Origin: Poa pratensis
Lineage: Eukaryota > Streptophyta > Magnoliopsida > Poales > Poaceae
Direction of reading: 5' to 3'
DNA length: 64,000 nt
Assembly: GCA_947311845.1 (NCBI GenBank)
Contig: CAMZMU010000027.1
Location: 72,210,184-72,274,183 of the forward strand
A model generated the notes under the pieces. It was not told the DNA's origin. It saw nothing but the letters and a program-made list of their open reading frames with translations, and ran no database searches. Each line of letters opens with the position of its first letter. The first letter of the stretch is position 1. The position numbers and the translations under genes are program-made. This document shows positions 34,609-43,738 of this stretch, piece after piece.

Positions 34609-37272
34609 GGTCCAATCGTGGTCGGGGTGGCCATTCCGGCGGTGGCAACGGCTCTGACGATGAGCGGAAGGGGCGGAAGAGGCGGGTTTCGGCTGACCCC
34701 GCTCGGAAGGCCGTGGCCGCGTCCGACGGCGGTCGTAAGAGAGGCGCGCGTGCGTGGACGAACCGCGGCATGCAGCCTCCGCCTGCGTACGAGCGCCGCG
34801 AGCTGCCTGCGTACGACCGCCGCATGGCGATGGCTGGAAGCTCCTCTGGTGCAGAGAGCTCCTCCATCGCTCAGGCACGGGCACCGTGTTGGAGATATGA
34901 ACTAGAGACAATAATAATTAAGTTTATTATTTATCTCCATGTTTATTATTAATGTTTGTATCTTTATGCTACAACTGTATTGGGTACTTGTATAGCAAAT
35001 ACAATGTATGCAAGAGGAAAACCTCCGATACACGTGTAGAGATACGAACGGAAAAAGAGGTCCTGGTCTTGTCTCTAAGACTAGCCTATCTTGTTACTCG
35101 ATGATCATGTTTTCCTGATCATGGACTTTGTATAAGTCATTCAACTATAGGAGTGGATTATCGGAATAATAATCGCATTGAACCGACCCACCGTATGATC
35201 TTGCTATGAGACAAATCGTCAACGATGAAATAGCGATTGATCATCTATTTAGTTATCGTTAATTAGATCCCTATGCTATGAGAATATCTTATGACCGCTT
35301 ATTCAACATTCGAGATTTGATTTCCATCAAACGTCTTGCAGTAACATGGGACTATGATAGGTGGTTTTTGGGCTTGAACTAGAATATGTATTGGAACAGA
35401 GATCGTTCAAGAATGGCACTTACTCCTCCAGACGATGGAGAGATACATCCTCTAGGCCATCTCAAGTATTGTTGTTGTCACCCAATCGTCTGGCCAGACA
35501 CAAGCGTGATTTATCACGGGACAACATAAATACGGAATGAGAAAAGAGAATGATGTTGGTACGAGAATAATATGTGTTATGGTCAAAGGGTTTGATCACA
35601 CTAGGGCACATTGTCTCAATATCGAGATATCATTGGTATCGTGCACGTAAGGGGATTAAGCGTAATGAGTAACACACAGTTTTTGTTGTTCATTCACAAC
35701 ACAAGGGTGCCAGTACGAATGCCTAACCCACTGCTGGTTATTGTTTGGTAAGCTCCCAAACAATACTTTGTGATTGCTGAACCTTTCGGGTCACTCGCTT
35801 AAGCTGTAGGTCAATCTTTGATCGAGAGTAAAGATGTAGTTTTAGTGGGAATGAGATTGTGTCGAATTAGCTCCGATGTCACTGGACTTGTTCCGGTGAA
35901 TTATAACTTAGAGAAAATGCGGACATCTAATGTCCCGGGATGGTAGGAATAGTTTCTATCATCTGCGGATTCAATCCGAGTGCTTATGAAGAAGGAAATA
36001 TTGTTCCGATGTTTTTGTTGGTGGATACTAGGTATCCCGGTTCATATAAATATGAGTTATATGATAAGGAATTAATTCCGGGAATTTTCTATAAAGGAAA
36101 TATTCATTTAGAAATTAATTAGACAAAACAATTAATAATTTATTTAATTAATATATTGGAAAATATAAATAAATGAATTTATTTTGGAGCCCAATAAAAG
36201 GGGGCTGCCAAGTGGGCCGATGGGGCCCACAAGGCAGCCGCACCCCACAAGGAAGTGGGGAGGCCGAGTCCGAGTTGGGGAGGGACCTCCCCGCTCCCCG
36301 GCGGCTAGGGCGGGCCCCATGCAGGCCCCGCCGGCGGCGGCCATGCAAGGAAGGAGGAGGAGGGGAAAGGGAGGGGAGGGAAGTTGGGGTCCTACTCCAA
36401 CTCCCCCTCCCAAGCCGAGTTGGGCAAGGGGACTTTCCCCCTTGCCCAAGCACCTCCACCCCTTGGCCTCCTTTATAAGCAACCCACAGCCCCTAGGGTT
36501 TGACAAGCAATTGCATTTTCTCTCTCTATCTCTTGTAGATCTCATGTGTTGAGAATTAGACGTCTCTAATCTTCTCATATAGATCTAATCTAGTTGATTA
36601 GATCCACCACCTAAACTACGCCGCAAGGCTGACTCTCTTCACCACGTGCTAGTAGCTAGGCGGTGAACGCACGGGGTGGGTTGACACGGTGTATGTGTGG
36701 ATACCGCTAGAGCGGGATTTGCGCAAGTAAGTTCCTTGGACAACGGAACAACTTCATCAAGGTCTACATCAACGACGACATACGGCAACAATCTCACCTC
36801 CCGGCGTGGACGTGAGATTCTTCATCAGGCTTCACCGACATCTACTTCGACAAACACAAGATCTTCCGCAAGCGTGTTTGTAAGTATTCTGAATCATCGC
36901 ATTATGGGGTGAAACGTACCTTCATAGAATAGATCTTGGCAGTAAGGTTACGGATAAATTTTAAAGTTTTCCCCGCAACCCAATACACCGCTGCCGCCGC
37001 CGAAGAGGGAGGAGGAGCAGGAGCGCCCACCGCGCAGCGGCCGCCCCCTCCTTCGCGGGGACTTCATCTCCGATGAGGATCTGCCCTGGGTCATCTTGGA
37101 GGTGTTCCAGCGCAGCACAGAGGAGGAGAAGCGCCGTCAGATGGAGGTGGAGCTCGACCAACGCTGCCTCGAGGTCGGGATTTACAATTCCCTCCACGAA
37201 GTCATCGACATCAGCAGCTCGGACTCCGACGGGCCCGACTCCACCGGGCTATTCGACTCCGACGAGGACTAG
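34609..37272 (+). pseudogene. Acidic nuclear-type protein gene of unknown function interrupted by a solo LTR
   Basis: The frame is open from about 34609 to 34886, with the first in-frame ATG at 34770. Once the LTR and one CACCG duplication are removed it continues in frame at 36991 and ends with TAG at 37270-37272. The N-terminal part is rich in Gly and Arg with a basic cluster (DDERKGRKRRV). The C-terminal part is acidic and helical (WVILEVFQRSTEEEKRRQME) and ends in Ser/Asp repeats (ISSSDSDGPDS ... LFDSDED). The basic start and acidic Ser-rich end suggest a nuclear protein, but I recognise no domain. Its style resembles the Harbinger-borne protein at 42049-43211. The real start is unclear because a TAG (34604-34606) closes the frame upstream. 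Confidence 0.5.
34887..36985 (+). mobile_element. Apparent solo LTR of a Copia element, 2099 bp
   Basis: It begins TGTTGGAGATATGAAC and ends CCAATA, a one-base change from the expected CCAACA partner of TGTTGG. A 5-bp duplication CACCG flanks it (34882-34886 and 36986-36990). The start resembles the Angela/BARE-type LTR start, giving Copia as the likely class. A TATA-like CTTTATAAGC at 36471-36480, followed by a leader (CCTAGGGTTTGACAAGC), marks the LTR promoter region. No internal domain or second LTR is present. Confidence 0.75.
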
Positions 37273-38486
37273 GACTGAGCGGCGCCGCCGCCTCGTCGCC
37301 GCCGCCGCACCCCCGGGGTTCTGATGTGAGCCCAATTTTGGGTCGTAGCTAGGGGTAGGAGCAGCAGCGAACGTCCCTGCTGTAATTTTCAGTTCATCTC
37401 CGTGTGGCTTTTGAATCTATGAGCCACGAGCTTCTGTAATGTTGAATCTATTAGTAATATAAAGTTTATCTACTTTATGCGCCCCGTGGGTTTGTTTTAT
37501 CTAAATTTATTTGTGTTTTGTCTCGCCGGCGTTGTCGCGTTGCGTCGATGTCGCCGGAGAAGAAGAAGTAGAGAAAGCGCGCGCAGGGGAAGAGATTAAA
37601 CTCGTCGTTGCTGACGTCGGCAATTGTGGGTCCCACCCGCCTCCCTTGGTCCCACCCTCCTCGCTTTAATCCTAACTGACTACGATTAAGAGCAATGAGT
37701 TAGGGAAGATATTTGAACTCGACGAGACGTCGCATGTGAGCTATTTCAAGCAAAGACGTCGTTCTCCAGCTATTCCCGTGAAAACATGTAGTACCTGAGC
37801 TATTCGCCCGTTTGCTACGGTACTGTTTGGATCACTACTTCTGGAACTCTGTTTGTGAATTACCAACCATGACTAATTAGATTAGCATATGTGTGTGACT
37901 CGGTACAATCCGTAAGCTTACCGACTGGTACAAATACTAGAATATCTGTGCATTTGGGCTTGGGCATTAGGACAGTTCTTGGCTGTTGGGGCTACTGCAC
38001 ATGTTTAATTAAAAAAAAACGAGTCCAAAGATTTGCCATTTCATCAATTAAAAAGATGGTTTTTAAGAGTTGCCACAAGCCTAGCCGTGGCAAAATGCCA
38101 CGACTTAAGAAACATGTTTAATTTGTTTCTAAGTTTGTATTATTGGCCTTATAATTGGACGTGTACAGGTGTACTAGGATATGGAACTATGGATATGAAA
38201 AAACAGTCAGGGCAGATATTATCTTTGCACGTTAGGAAAGACCAACAGTTTTGGCGATTGGCATAACTATGGGGGTCAAGAATTAGACAATATTCTGATA
38301 TTCAGTGATTTATTTAATCAATTTAACTGTTGAACAATTATGTCGTTGTAATGCAGTTATGCATGCATACATTGTTCTATAATAGCTAGATTTGCATGAT
38401 TAGGAGTGACGCACTTCTGCACTAGTAATTCTGATATATACTACTAGCTCATTAGAAGTGGACCTCCCATTGTGATGTTTATTGCC
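37273..38486. other. Spacer downstream of the interrupted acidic ORF
   Basis: The first 220 bases look like a 3' untranslated region, with polyadenylation-like AATATAAAG at about 37458. A short GC-rich stretch (37520-37680) and then AT-rich spacer follow. I see no gene in it. Confidence 0.5.
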
Positions 38487-38489
38487 TTA

Positions 38490-38815
38490 AGACATGTACA
38501 ATGGGGTGACGTCAGACTTCTCTTAGCATTGACACGTATGATAATTGTCTAGTTGGCGGAGAGAGAATGAAGAAAGAGGAGGTTGCCTTCCCTTAGCTAA
38601 GAGATGATCTCTTACGAAATAAGAGAAGGTTAATTTCACCATTATACCATTTGTCTCCCTTAGAATTACAATTTTCTACTAAAATATAATTAATTCACAT
38701 TAATTGTTAGGGATGTCAAAAAGAGATAACACATTGTACAACTAATAATTTTGTCTTTTCTAAATGATGTGGATGACTAAGAGAAGGCACGCCTTCGCTA
38801 CCATTGTACATGGCC
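38490..38815. mobile_element. Tourist-like MITE
   Basis: The terminal inverted repeats are AGACATGTACAATGG at the left and CCATTGTACATGGCC at the right, flanked by TTA (38487-38489 and 38816-38818). The length is 326 bp with no coding. TTA target duplications point to the PIF/Harbinger superfamily. Confidence 0.78.
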
Positions 38816-38939
38816 TTATACCTTGGATCTGAATTTCCATCATGATGCTAGTTTTGTATCCTCCACCACAGAAAAAATGGCAATATGGATGCCACATCCT
38901 CTTTTTTCCTGGGCAAGGCAAACACCACATCACCACCTA

Positions 38940-39125
38940 CACTGGCGGACCTTAATGGAGGCCAAAAGGGCCATGGCCCCCCCAACTCAATTAGATTTTG
39001 TACAATACTACTTAGTATTTATCATTTTTTTACCATACAAAACATGAAATAATTCGAATTAGCCCCTCAGCTGTCACCTCATGCATTTTAGCCCCTCCAA
39101 TATGTATGGTCAAGGTCCGCCACTG
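38940..39125. mobile_element. hAT-type MITE, 186 bp
   Basis: The ends are CACTGGCGGACCTT at the left and AAGGTCCGCCACTG at the right, with an 8-bp target duplication ACCACCTA on both sides (38932-38939 and 39126-39133). The 8-bp duplication and CAGTGGCGGA-type end indicate hAT. There is no coding capacity. Confidence 0.88.
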
Positions 39126-39140
39126 ACCACCTAAACTTTT

Positions 39141-39480
39141 AGTGGCACCATACCAGCTCAACTTTACCAGAAATGCTCAAAGGAAAATAAAGACACGTCA
39201 TCGACACTTTAATTTTCAGTGGCAACATGTCTAGTCAGTTTATCTTACCAAAAATGCTCAGATAGAAAATAAAGACCCGTCATGCACCGGCCGGCCGGCC
39301 GGCCGGCCTCATCCTCCTCCTCGCATGTGAACTCTGGCTGTTCTGGTCGTGGGCTCCTGTCCATGGCCTGGACGCGCCATTTCTATTCCGGTTCCAACGT
39401 ACAAGAGAGAGGGTCTGCCTTGCTACCCTAGGTAGCTTAGGAAAACATGTGAAACACTTAGGGTTGCTTATTGCACTAAG
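39141..39480 (+). promoter_or_regulatory. Relic of the membrane-protein gene promoter, present in duplicate
   Basis: AGTGGCACCATACCAGCTCA ... AGAAATGCTCAAAGG (39141-39183), and again at 39216-39262, match the upstream region of the intact gene (41366-41410, minus strand). The stretch after it (39326-39420: TGTGAACTCTGGCTG ... GTGGGCTCCTG) is shared with 50594-50700. No coding sequence follows in this orientation, so it is a leftover of a duplicated gene. A CCGG microsatellite sits at 39287-39308. Confidence 0.55.
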
Positions 39481-39755
39481 CTAGCTGGCGATCGCGAGAA
39501 AATAAATCATGCATACACCTAAAAATTCCTTATGTTTACTACTTTAGGCTATCTCACAATTTCTATACATTTTAAAAATTTAGCCTTTCTCTTAATTCCC
39601 ACATGAATTCACCCAGCAACATATAACGAAGGATCTATGTGACGATAGGGTCAAAAGAAAAGTAGTTACGACGTTAATTTGTGCACCTTGCTATGGGTAT
39701 GACAATCCACGAGATGATTATTCTATTCAACCCTGCCGTGGCCAGGTGGATGATA

Positions 39756-39811
39756 ACCGAGACTAAAGTCCCTCTGAAACCGGGACTAATGAGCCGTTTT
39801 CTCTACTAGTG
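39756..39811. mobile_element. Right-end fragment of a CACTA element (Caspar-like end)
   Basis: The minus strand from 39811 reads CACTAGTAGAGAAAACGGCT, then a GGTTTCAGAGGGACTTTAGT type continuation, which I recall as the CACTA/Caspar terminus of Triticeae. Only about 56 bp remain; no partner end was found. Confidence 0.6.
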
Positions 39812-40354
39812 TGAGTCCTCCTAGTATACTCTACACATGCTTATTTTCGTGCCGTTTGTAAGAGATGCCGGGGAGAAATACTGTCAATCTTGTATTTTTC
39901 TTTGTTTCAGTTGAACTTTGCGGGAGGGATAAGAATATCAATAAAGTTTCAGCTAAATTATCGAAACTTCTGCATTTTTGGTGGGTATTGAAATATAATT
40001 TTACTGTTCAAAGCCTCACACAAATATAATCCCAAGCACGCATTTGTCTCATATGGGAAATCATCGATTCGAACATACAAAATAGTGCATACGACTTCAG
40101 AACCATGCTAACTTAATAATAGTCCCAGTTCTCCTTGGCAGTTTTTTTTTATTTGACTAACATGTTCTTGGAAGCTAACTAGAGTAGCACAAATAAATCG
40201 TAATTAGCACTAAATTCCCATTATAACTAGCTCACAAGTAGTTGCAGGGTCAGCACTCAGCACTTTAAAAATCATCTGTGAGCTGCGGCACCGTCTGCAC
40301 CTACTACAGAGTACCGACATTCGCCGACGGCGAGTCTAGGCGAGGTTGGCCTTG
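39812..40354. other. Spacer, 3' flank of the membrane-protein gene
   Basis: AT-rich sequence with no recognised feature. It covers the 3' flank of the minus-strand gene ending at 40355. Confidence 0.5.
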
Positions 40355-41218
40355 TCAATGATGCCCTGCTGCCTGCTGGTGGTTCTTGCACACAATGTAC
40401 ACCACCGGCTGCGCCACAAGCGCGACGGCGAGCACCATGTACAGAACCACGAACAGTGCCGCCCCGGCGGCCAGCTGGAACCCCAGTCCGAGGCCCAGCG
40501 CGTCGTGAATAACCAGTACGTTGAATCCCTTCAGCACGGCGAGGACGCAACCGTCGAGCGTGACGAAGACGCACGCGGCCGCCCCGAACTTCCCGGCTAG
40601 GAGATCCTGGCTCCTGCGCACGGCGTCGAAGCGCTGGACGTCCTCGAGCAGTGACACCACGAAGGCAAGATGACCCACCACGGCGATGTACGCCGCGCTG
40701 GCCCATCCCAGCAGCCGCAGCGGCAGGAAGGTCTCGACCTCGAGCCGGACCCGGAGCAAGGCGACGGCGACGGGGAGCGAGGTGTAGACCACGAGAAAGG
40801 GGACTGCAACGAAGAGGAACGTGGGGAGGAGCTTGACGACGGGGTGGTCCTCCTTGAGCTTGAAGAGGAACGTGGGGAGGTCGACGGCGAGCAGGTTATC
40901 ACCCGTGCGGTAGAGCGAGGCGACGCAGAGCACGTAGGCGGCGGTGTAGTCGAGCCAGAGCCCGACGGTGTAGCAGGCGGCCAGGTCCGCGACGAGACGG
41001 AGACTGGAACCGTCGTCGAAGACAAATCCGACGCGGGGGCTCAGGACGCTGCAGGCGGTGGTGTTGGCCAGCAAGAGCGCGGAGAGCAACATGGGACCCA
41101 AGTTGGCGAAGCTGAGCCTGCTGGTGACGATGACTTGCCGGACCACGCGACCGGTGTCACGGCAAATGCCGTTGAGTCCGAGGGCAGCAAGATCCTGCTC
41201 CTTCGGCTCCCACTCCAT
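40355..41218 (-). CDS. Intact multi-pass membrane protein of a plant-specific family
   Basis: The frame is open from 41272, but the likely start is the ATG at 41218 (MEWEPKEQDLAALGLNGICR), giving 287 residues. Related plant membrane proteins, as I recall them, start with a similar acidic MEREPEELQ motif and are annotated loosely as polyadenylate-binding protein 1-B-binding-like. About six hydrophobic spans are visible: LGPMLLSALLLANTTA, VGLWLDYTAAYVLCVASLY, LPTFLFVAVPFLVVYTSLPV, YIAVVGHLAFVVSLL, FVTLDGCVLAVLKGFNVLVI and LFVVLYMVLAVALVAQPVVY. The gene is intronless and GC-rich with an undisturbed frame, so it is probably functional; its transported substrate or role is unknown. A dead paralogue is at 20798-28498. 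A Harbinger-like element is inserted about 260 bp upstream of its start. Confidence 0.82.
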   Translation of the reverse strand: MEWEPKEQDLAALGLNGICRDTGRVVRQVIVTSRLSFANLGPMLLSALLLANTTACSVLSPRVGFVFDDGSSLRLVADLAACYTVGLWLDYTAAYVLCVASLYRTGDNLLAVDLPTFLFKLKEDHPVVKLLPTFLFVAVPFLVVYTSLPVAVALLRVRLEVETFLPLRLLGWASAAYIAVVGHLAFVVSLLEDVQRFDAVRRSQDLLAGKFGAAACVFVTLDGCVLAVLKGFNVLVIHDALGLGLGFQLAAGAALFVVLYMVLAVALVAQPVVYIVCKNHQQAAGHH

Positions 41219-41365
41219 TGATCGAAGGAACCGCGTAGGTGCTGTAGTGGCTGTGGAGAACTCAACTAGCAACTACCAAGAGATCACGACCCACGGGCGC
41301 ACACAAACACAGAGGCAGAGAAAGCAATAATGGGGCGGAAGGGAATTGCCACGGGCTGCCTTCCT

Positions 41366-41410
41366 TTGAGCATTTCTTGTAAGTTGAGCTGACATGGCGC
41401 CACTGAAAGG
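41366..41410 (-). promoter_or_regulatory. Conserved upstream block of the membrane-protein gene
   Basis: On the minus strand this reads CTTTCAGTGGCGCCATGTCA followed by GCTCAACTTACAAGAAATGCTCAAAGG, about 150-190 bases before the start codon. Variants recur at 39141-39183, 39216-39262 and 50437-50490, without an intact gene behind them. That makes it a signature of duplicated promoters. Which factor binds it is unknown. Confidence 0.5.
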
Positions 41411-41479
41411 TAAGGTGCTTGCCACGGGACAAACTTGGTAAAAGAGGGTGGCACATGGGTCTAGGATGCATATGTGTTA

Positions 41480-43466
41480 GGGCATCTCCAGCCGTCCCCC
41501 CCAGAGCACCCAGGAGGCCTTTTTGGCGCCGCGCCGGCCAAATAGCGCCGTTTTCGCACCACTCGGCCCCCCAGAAGTCCAGTTAGCGCCGTTTCGGCGG
41601 AAAATAGCGCCGGCGCACCCAGGCGAAACCCAGCCCACTGGGTTCGGCCTGGGGGGGCGAAATGGCGAGAAAGGCGACGCGGGCCAGCGCTGGCAGCTAC
41701 ACGGCTGAAAATGACGCGGAACAGAACCGCCCGTGAGGCCGCGTCCTCATCCTCTCAGCTCCCGCGCCGGTCAAAGGCTGCCGGAGTTAATGGCGTGGCC
41801 AGCGGCCAGTGAGCGCGCCGGTCAAAGGTTGCCGGAGTAATGGCGCGCGTCGCTTCGACGTCCATCGACGGGCATGCGGCGCAGCAATGGCGCGCCACCA
41901 CCGCCCCTTCGCCTGGCCGCGCCGTGCTATAAAATCCCCCCGCCCCTCGCCGTCCCTCAACACCAGCTCTCGCCTTCCTCTCACTCTCGCCAGCCCCTCG
42001 CCTTCCTTCTGCCTCCCTCGAGTCCATCCTTCGCCAGCAGCAGCAGCAATGGCCGACGACGGCGCCGCCGCTAACGGATTTGGCCGCCGCAGCCTCCGCA
42101 AGAACGAGGCATGGGCCTTGTACCGGTGTGGGTACCTGTGCCCGCCAGACATGCGCGTCCCCGGTGCCTCCGGTGGCCAGGCAGCGTGGGCGCTCAGCAC
42201 GGGTGGCATCCCCGTGCCTCCCGTCCCTGTAGGCGCCGAGTTCGAGTACGCCGTCGACGAAGTCCGCGAGGGCCTGACGGTGGAGCTGGCCGCGGACCCG
42301 CGCTGGAGGGCGGAGGGCAACTCCTCCTTCTGGACGGCGTACTTCCAGCGCCGCCACGAACAGGACCTCAACGACCGCGGCAACAACGGCGAAGTGGAGG
42401 GCCGCCACAACCGCGGCGGGGGCAAGCATTGGTGGAGCGGCGAGGGGCACACCCTCGACAACGTGATGGAGTACATAGCCAGCGGGAACCGGCCTCGCCT
42501 GGAGATGCCGCCACGCAGGTCGACCTGGATCCCGCGGCGGATGGGTGTGGCGACCTCGTTGTTGGGAACCTCCTCCTCCTCCGGCGCGCGAACTGCGCCA
42601 TCTTCTTCCCGGTACGCCCCCCCTCCGTGACGCCTCCCTCCCTCAACTCCGGGCGCCCTGCCCCCGTGCGCAGCGGCGCCTTGCGCATCGGCACACCGCG
42701 AGGCTCCTCGCAGCGCCGCGCAGCGTCTCCTCCTGGCTCCTTCCTCCAGCGCCTCATCAGGCCCAAGAAGGAGCCCAAGCAGGAGCTGGAGCAGGAGGAG
42801 GAATGGCCCAGCCTGAATGAGGCGGAGGAGGCGTCCTTCAACACCATCCAGCCGGCGATGCCGGATTGGGCCGAGGACTGGAGCCTCCGCTCCTACGCAG
42901 AGGCGGAGGTGGAACGCCAGCGTGTGGAGCTCGCCGAGCTGCCCCAGGAGCGCCAGCGAGCCACCGCGGCCAATGCGGGCCGCCGCAGCCGCATCCCGCC
43001 TCCTCCCATGGCGCCGGAGATCGAGTACTACAAACTCAACCAGAGCGACGACGAGGAGGACGATGCCTTGCAGAAGGCCCTGCTGCTGAGCAAGCTGCAG
43101 CACGGCGACGACGGCGCAGACCCGAGCAGGCCCCCCGGCAGCGAGGACGGCTCCGACGACGACGACGGCGACTACAGCCAGGCGATCCGTGCGAGCCTGG
43201 GCCTCAACTAGTCGCGTTGGGCGAGTTTGCGCCATTTATAAGTTTTAGTTTAAATTTCTGCAACGTAATCCCGCGAGTTTGCGCCAATATGAATGAACTC
43301 GCCTTCTTTTTAAATATGAATGAGTTTGCGCCATTTTTTGAATTTTTGGGCCAAACTTGGGTCTGGACACGACTGGTAAACCCTCCCCCAGGATCCAGTT
43401 TCGCGCCGCGGCGGCCAAAAAATAGCGCCGTTTTGGGCCCTGGGGGCACAACGGCTGGAGATGCCC
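41480..43466 (+). mobile_element. PIF/Harbinger-like element carrying its own intact gene
   Basis: The ends are GGGCATCTCCAGCCGT at both termini (16 bp, perfect), with imperfect extension including the shared TAGCGCCGTTTT, and a TTA target duplication (41477-41479 and 43467-43469). The 1987-bp element contains no recognisable DDE transposase or Myb-like protein. It holds a single two-exon gene (42049-43211). The element is therefore non-autonomous in transposition yet codes for a protein. It sits in the upstream region of the minus-strand membrane-protein gene. Confidence 0.85.
42049..43211 (+). CDS. Harbinger-borne gene for a 366-residue acidic protein of unknown function
   Basis: Exon 1 is 42049-42611 and exon 2 is 42674-43211, joined through a 62-base GC-rich intron (donor CCCG|GTACGC, acceptor GTGCGCAG|CGGCG). 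The start follows a CAG-repeat leader at ATGGCCGACGACG. Exon 1 contains a compact region with aromatic residues: LRKNEAWALYRCGYLCPPDM, PRWRAEGNSSFWTAYFQRRH and KHWWSGEGHTLDNVMEYIAS. Exon 2 is rich in Glu, Asp, Arg and Ala, with LIRPKKEPKQELEQEEEWPS and an acidic Ser/Asp C-terminus (SDDDDGDYSQAIRASLGLN). I recall very similar proteins as high-copy hypothetical ORFs in wheat and barley. The frame is intact and undecayed. It may be a transposon accessory protein or a captured host gene now multiplied with the element. A TATA-like GCTATAAAATCC lies at 41927-41938. Confidence 0.75.
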
Positions 43467-43469
43467 TTA

Positions 43470-43738
43470 CACTCTGGCTTGGCGCGCTCCTGATAGGCGC
43501 AACCAAAACTAGCATCGTGATGCAAATTCACATTCAAGCAATCGATCAGGATACAAGACAATTATAATTTCATTACAGTAGGTGCACCTCCTCTAATGAT
43601 CAAGAATTCAAGATATTACAGAACAATAGTTTAATTGATTAAATTACTAAATATCGGAATGACTTGATCGTCGTAAAAACTTAACTGTACTGTCAGTGTA
43701 AGGTAGAGAATGTCCTTGTCTTGAGCTGCCTCACAACA
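43470..43738. other. Spacer between the Harbinger-like element and the first Helitron
   Basis: It starts with the host flank of the Harbinger-like insertion and contains no recognised gene or repeat. Confidence 0.5.

Noticed and set aside
40597..41025. Ser/Pro-rich minus-strand ORF of 142 codons overlapping the membrane-protein gene
   Set aside because: It is a frame-shifted reading of the GC-rich membrane-protein gene, which has the hydrophobic spans and a better start.
41755..43235. Long minus-strand ORFs (231 and 482 codons) opposite the Harbinger-borne gene
   Set aside because: The plus-strand gene has a leader, a spliceable intron in the right phase and protein-like composition. The antisense frames are shadows of high GC at third positions.
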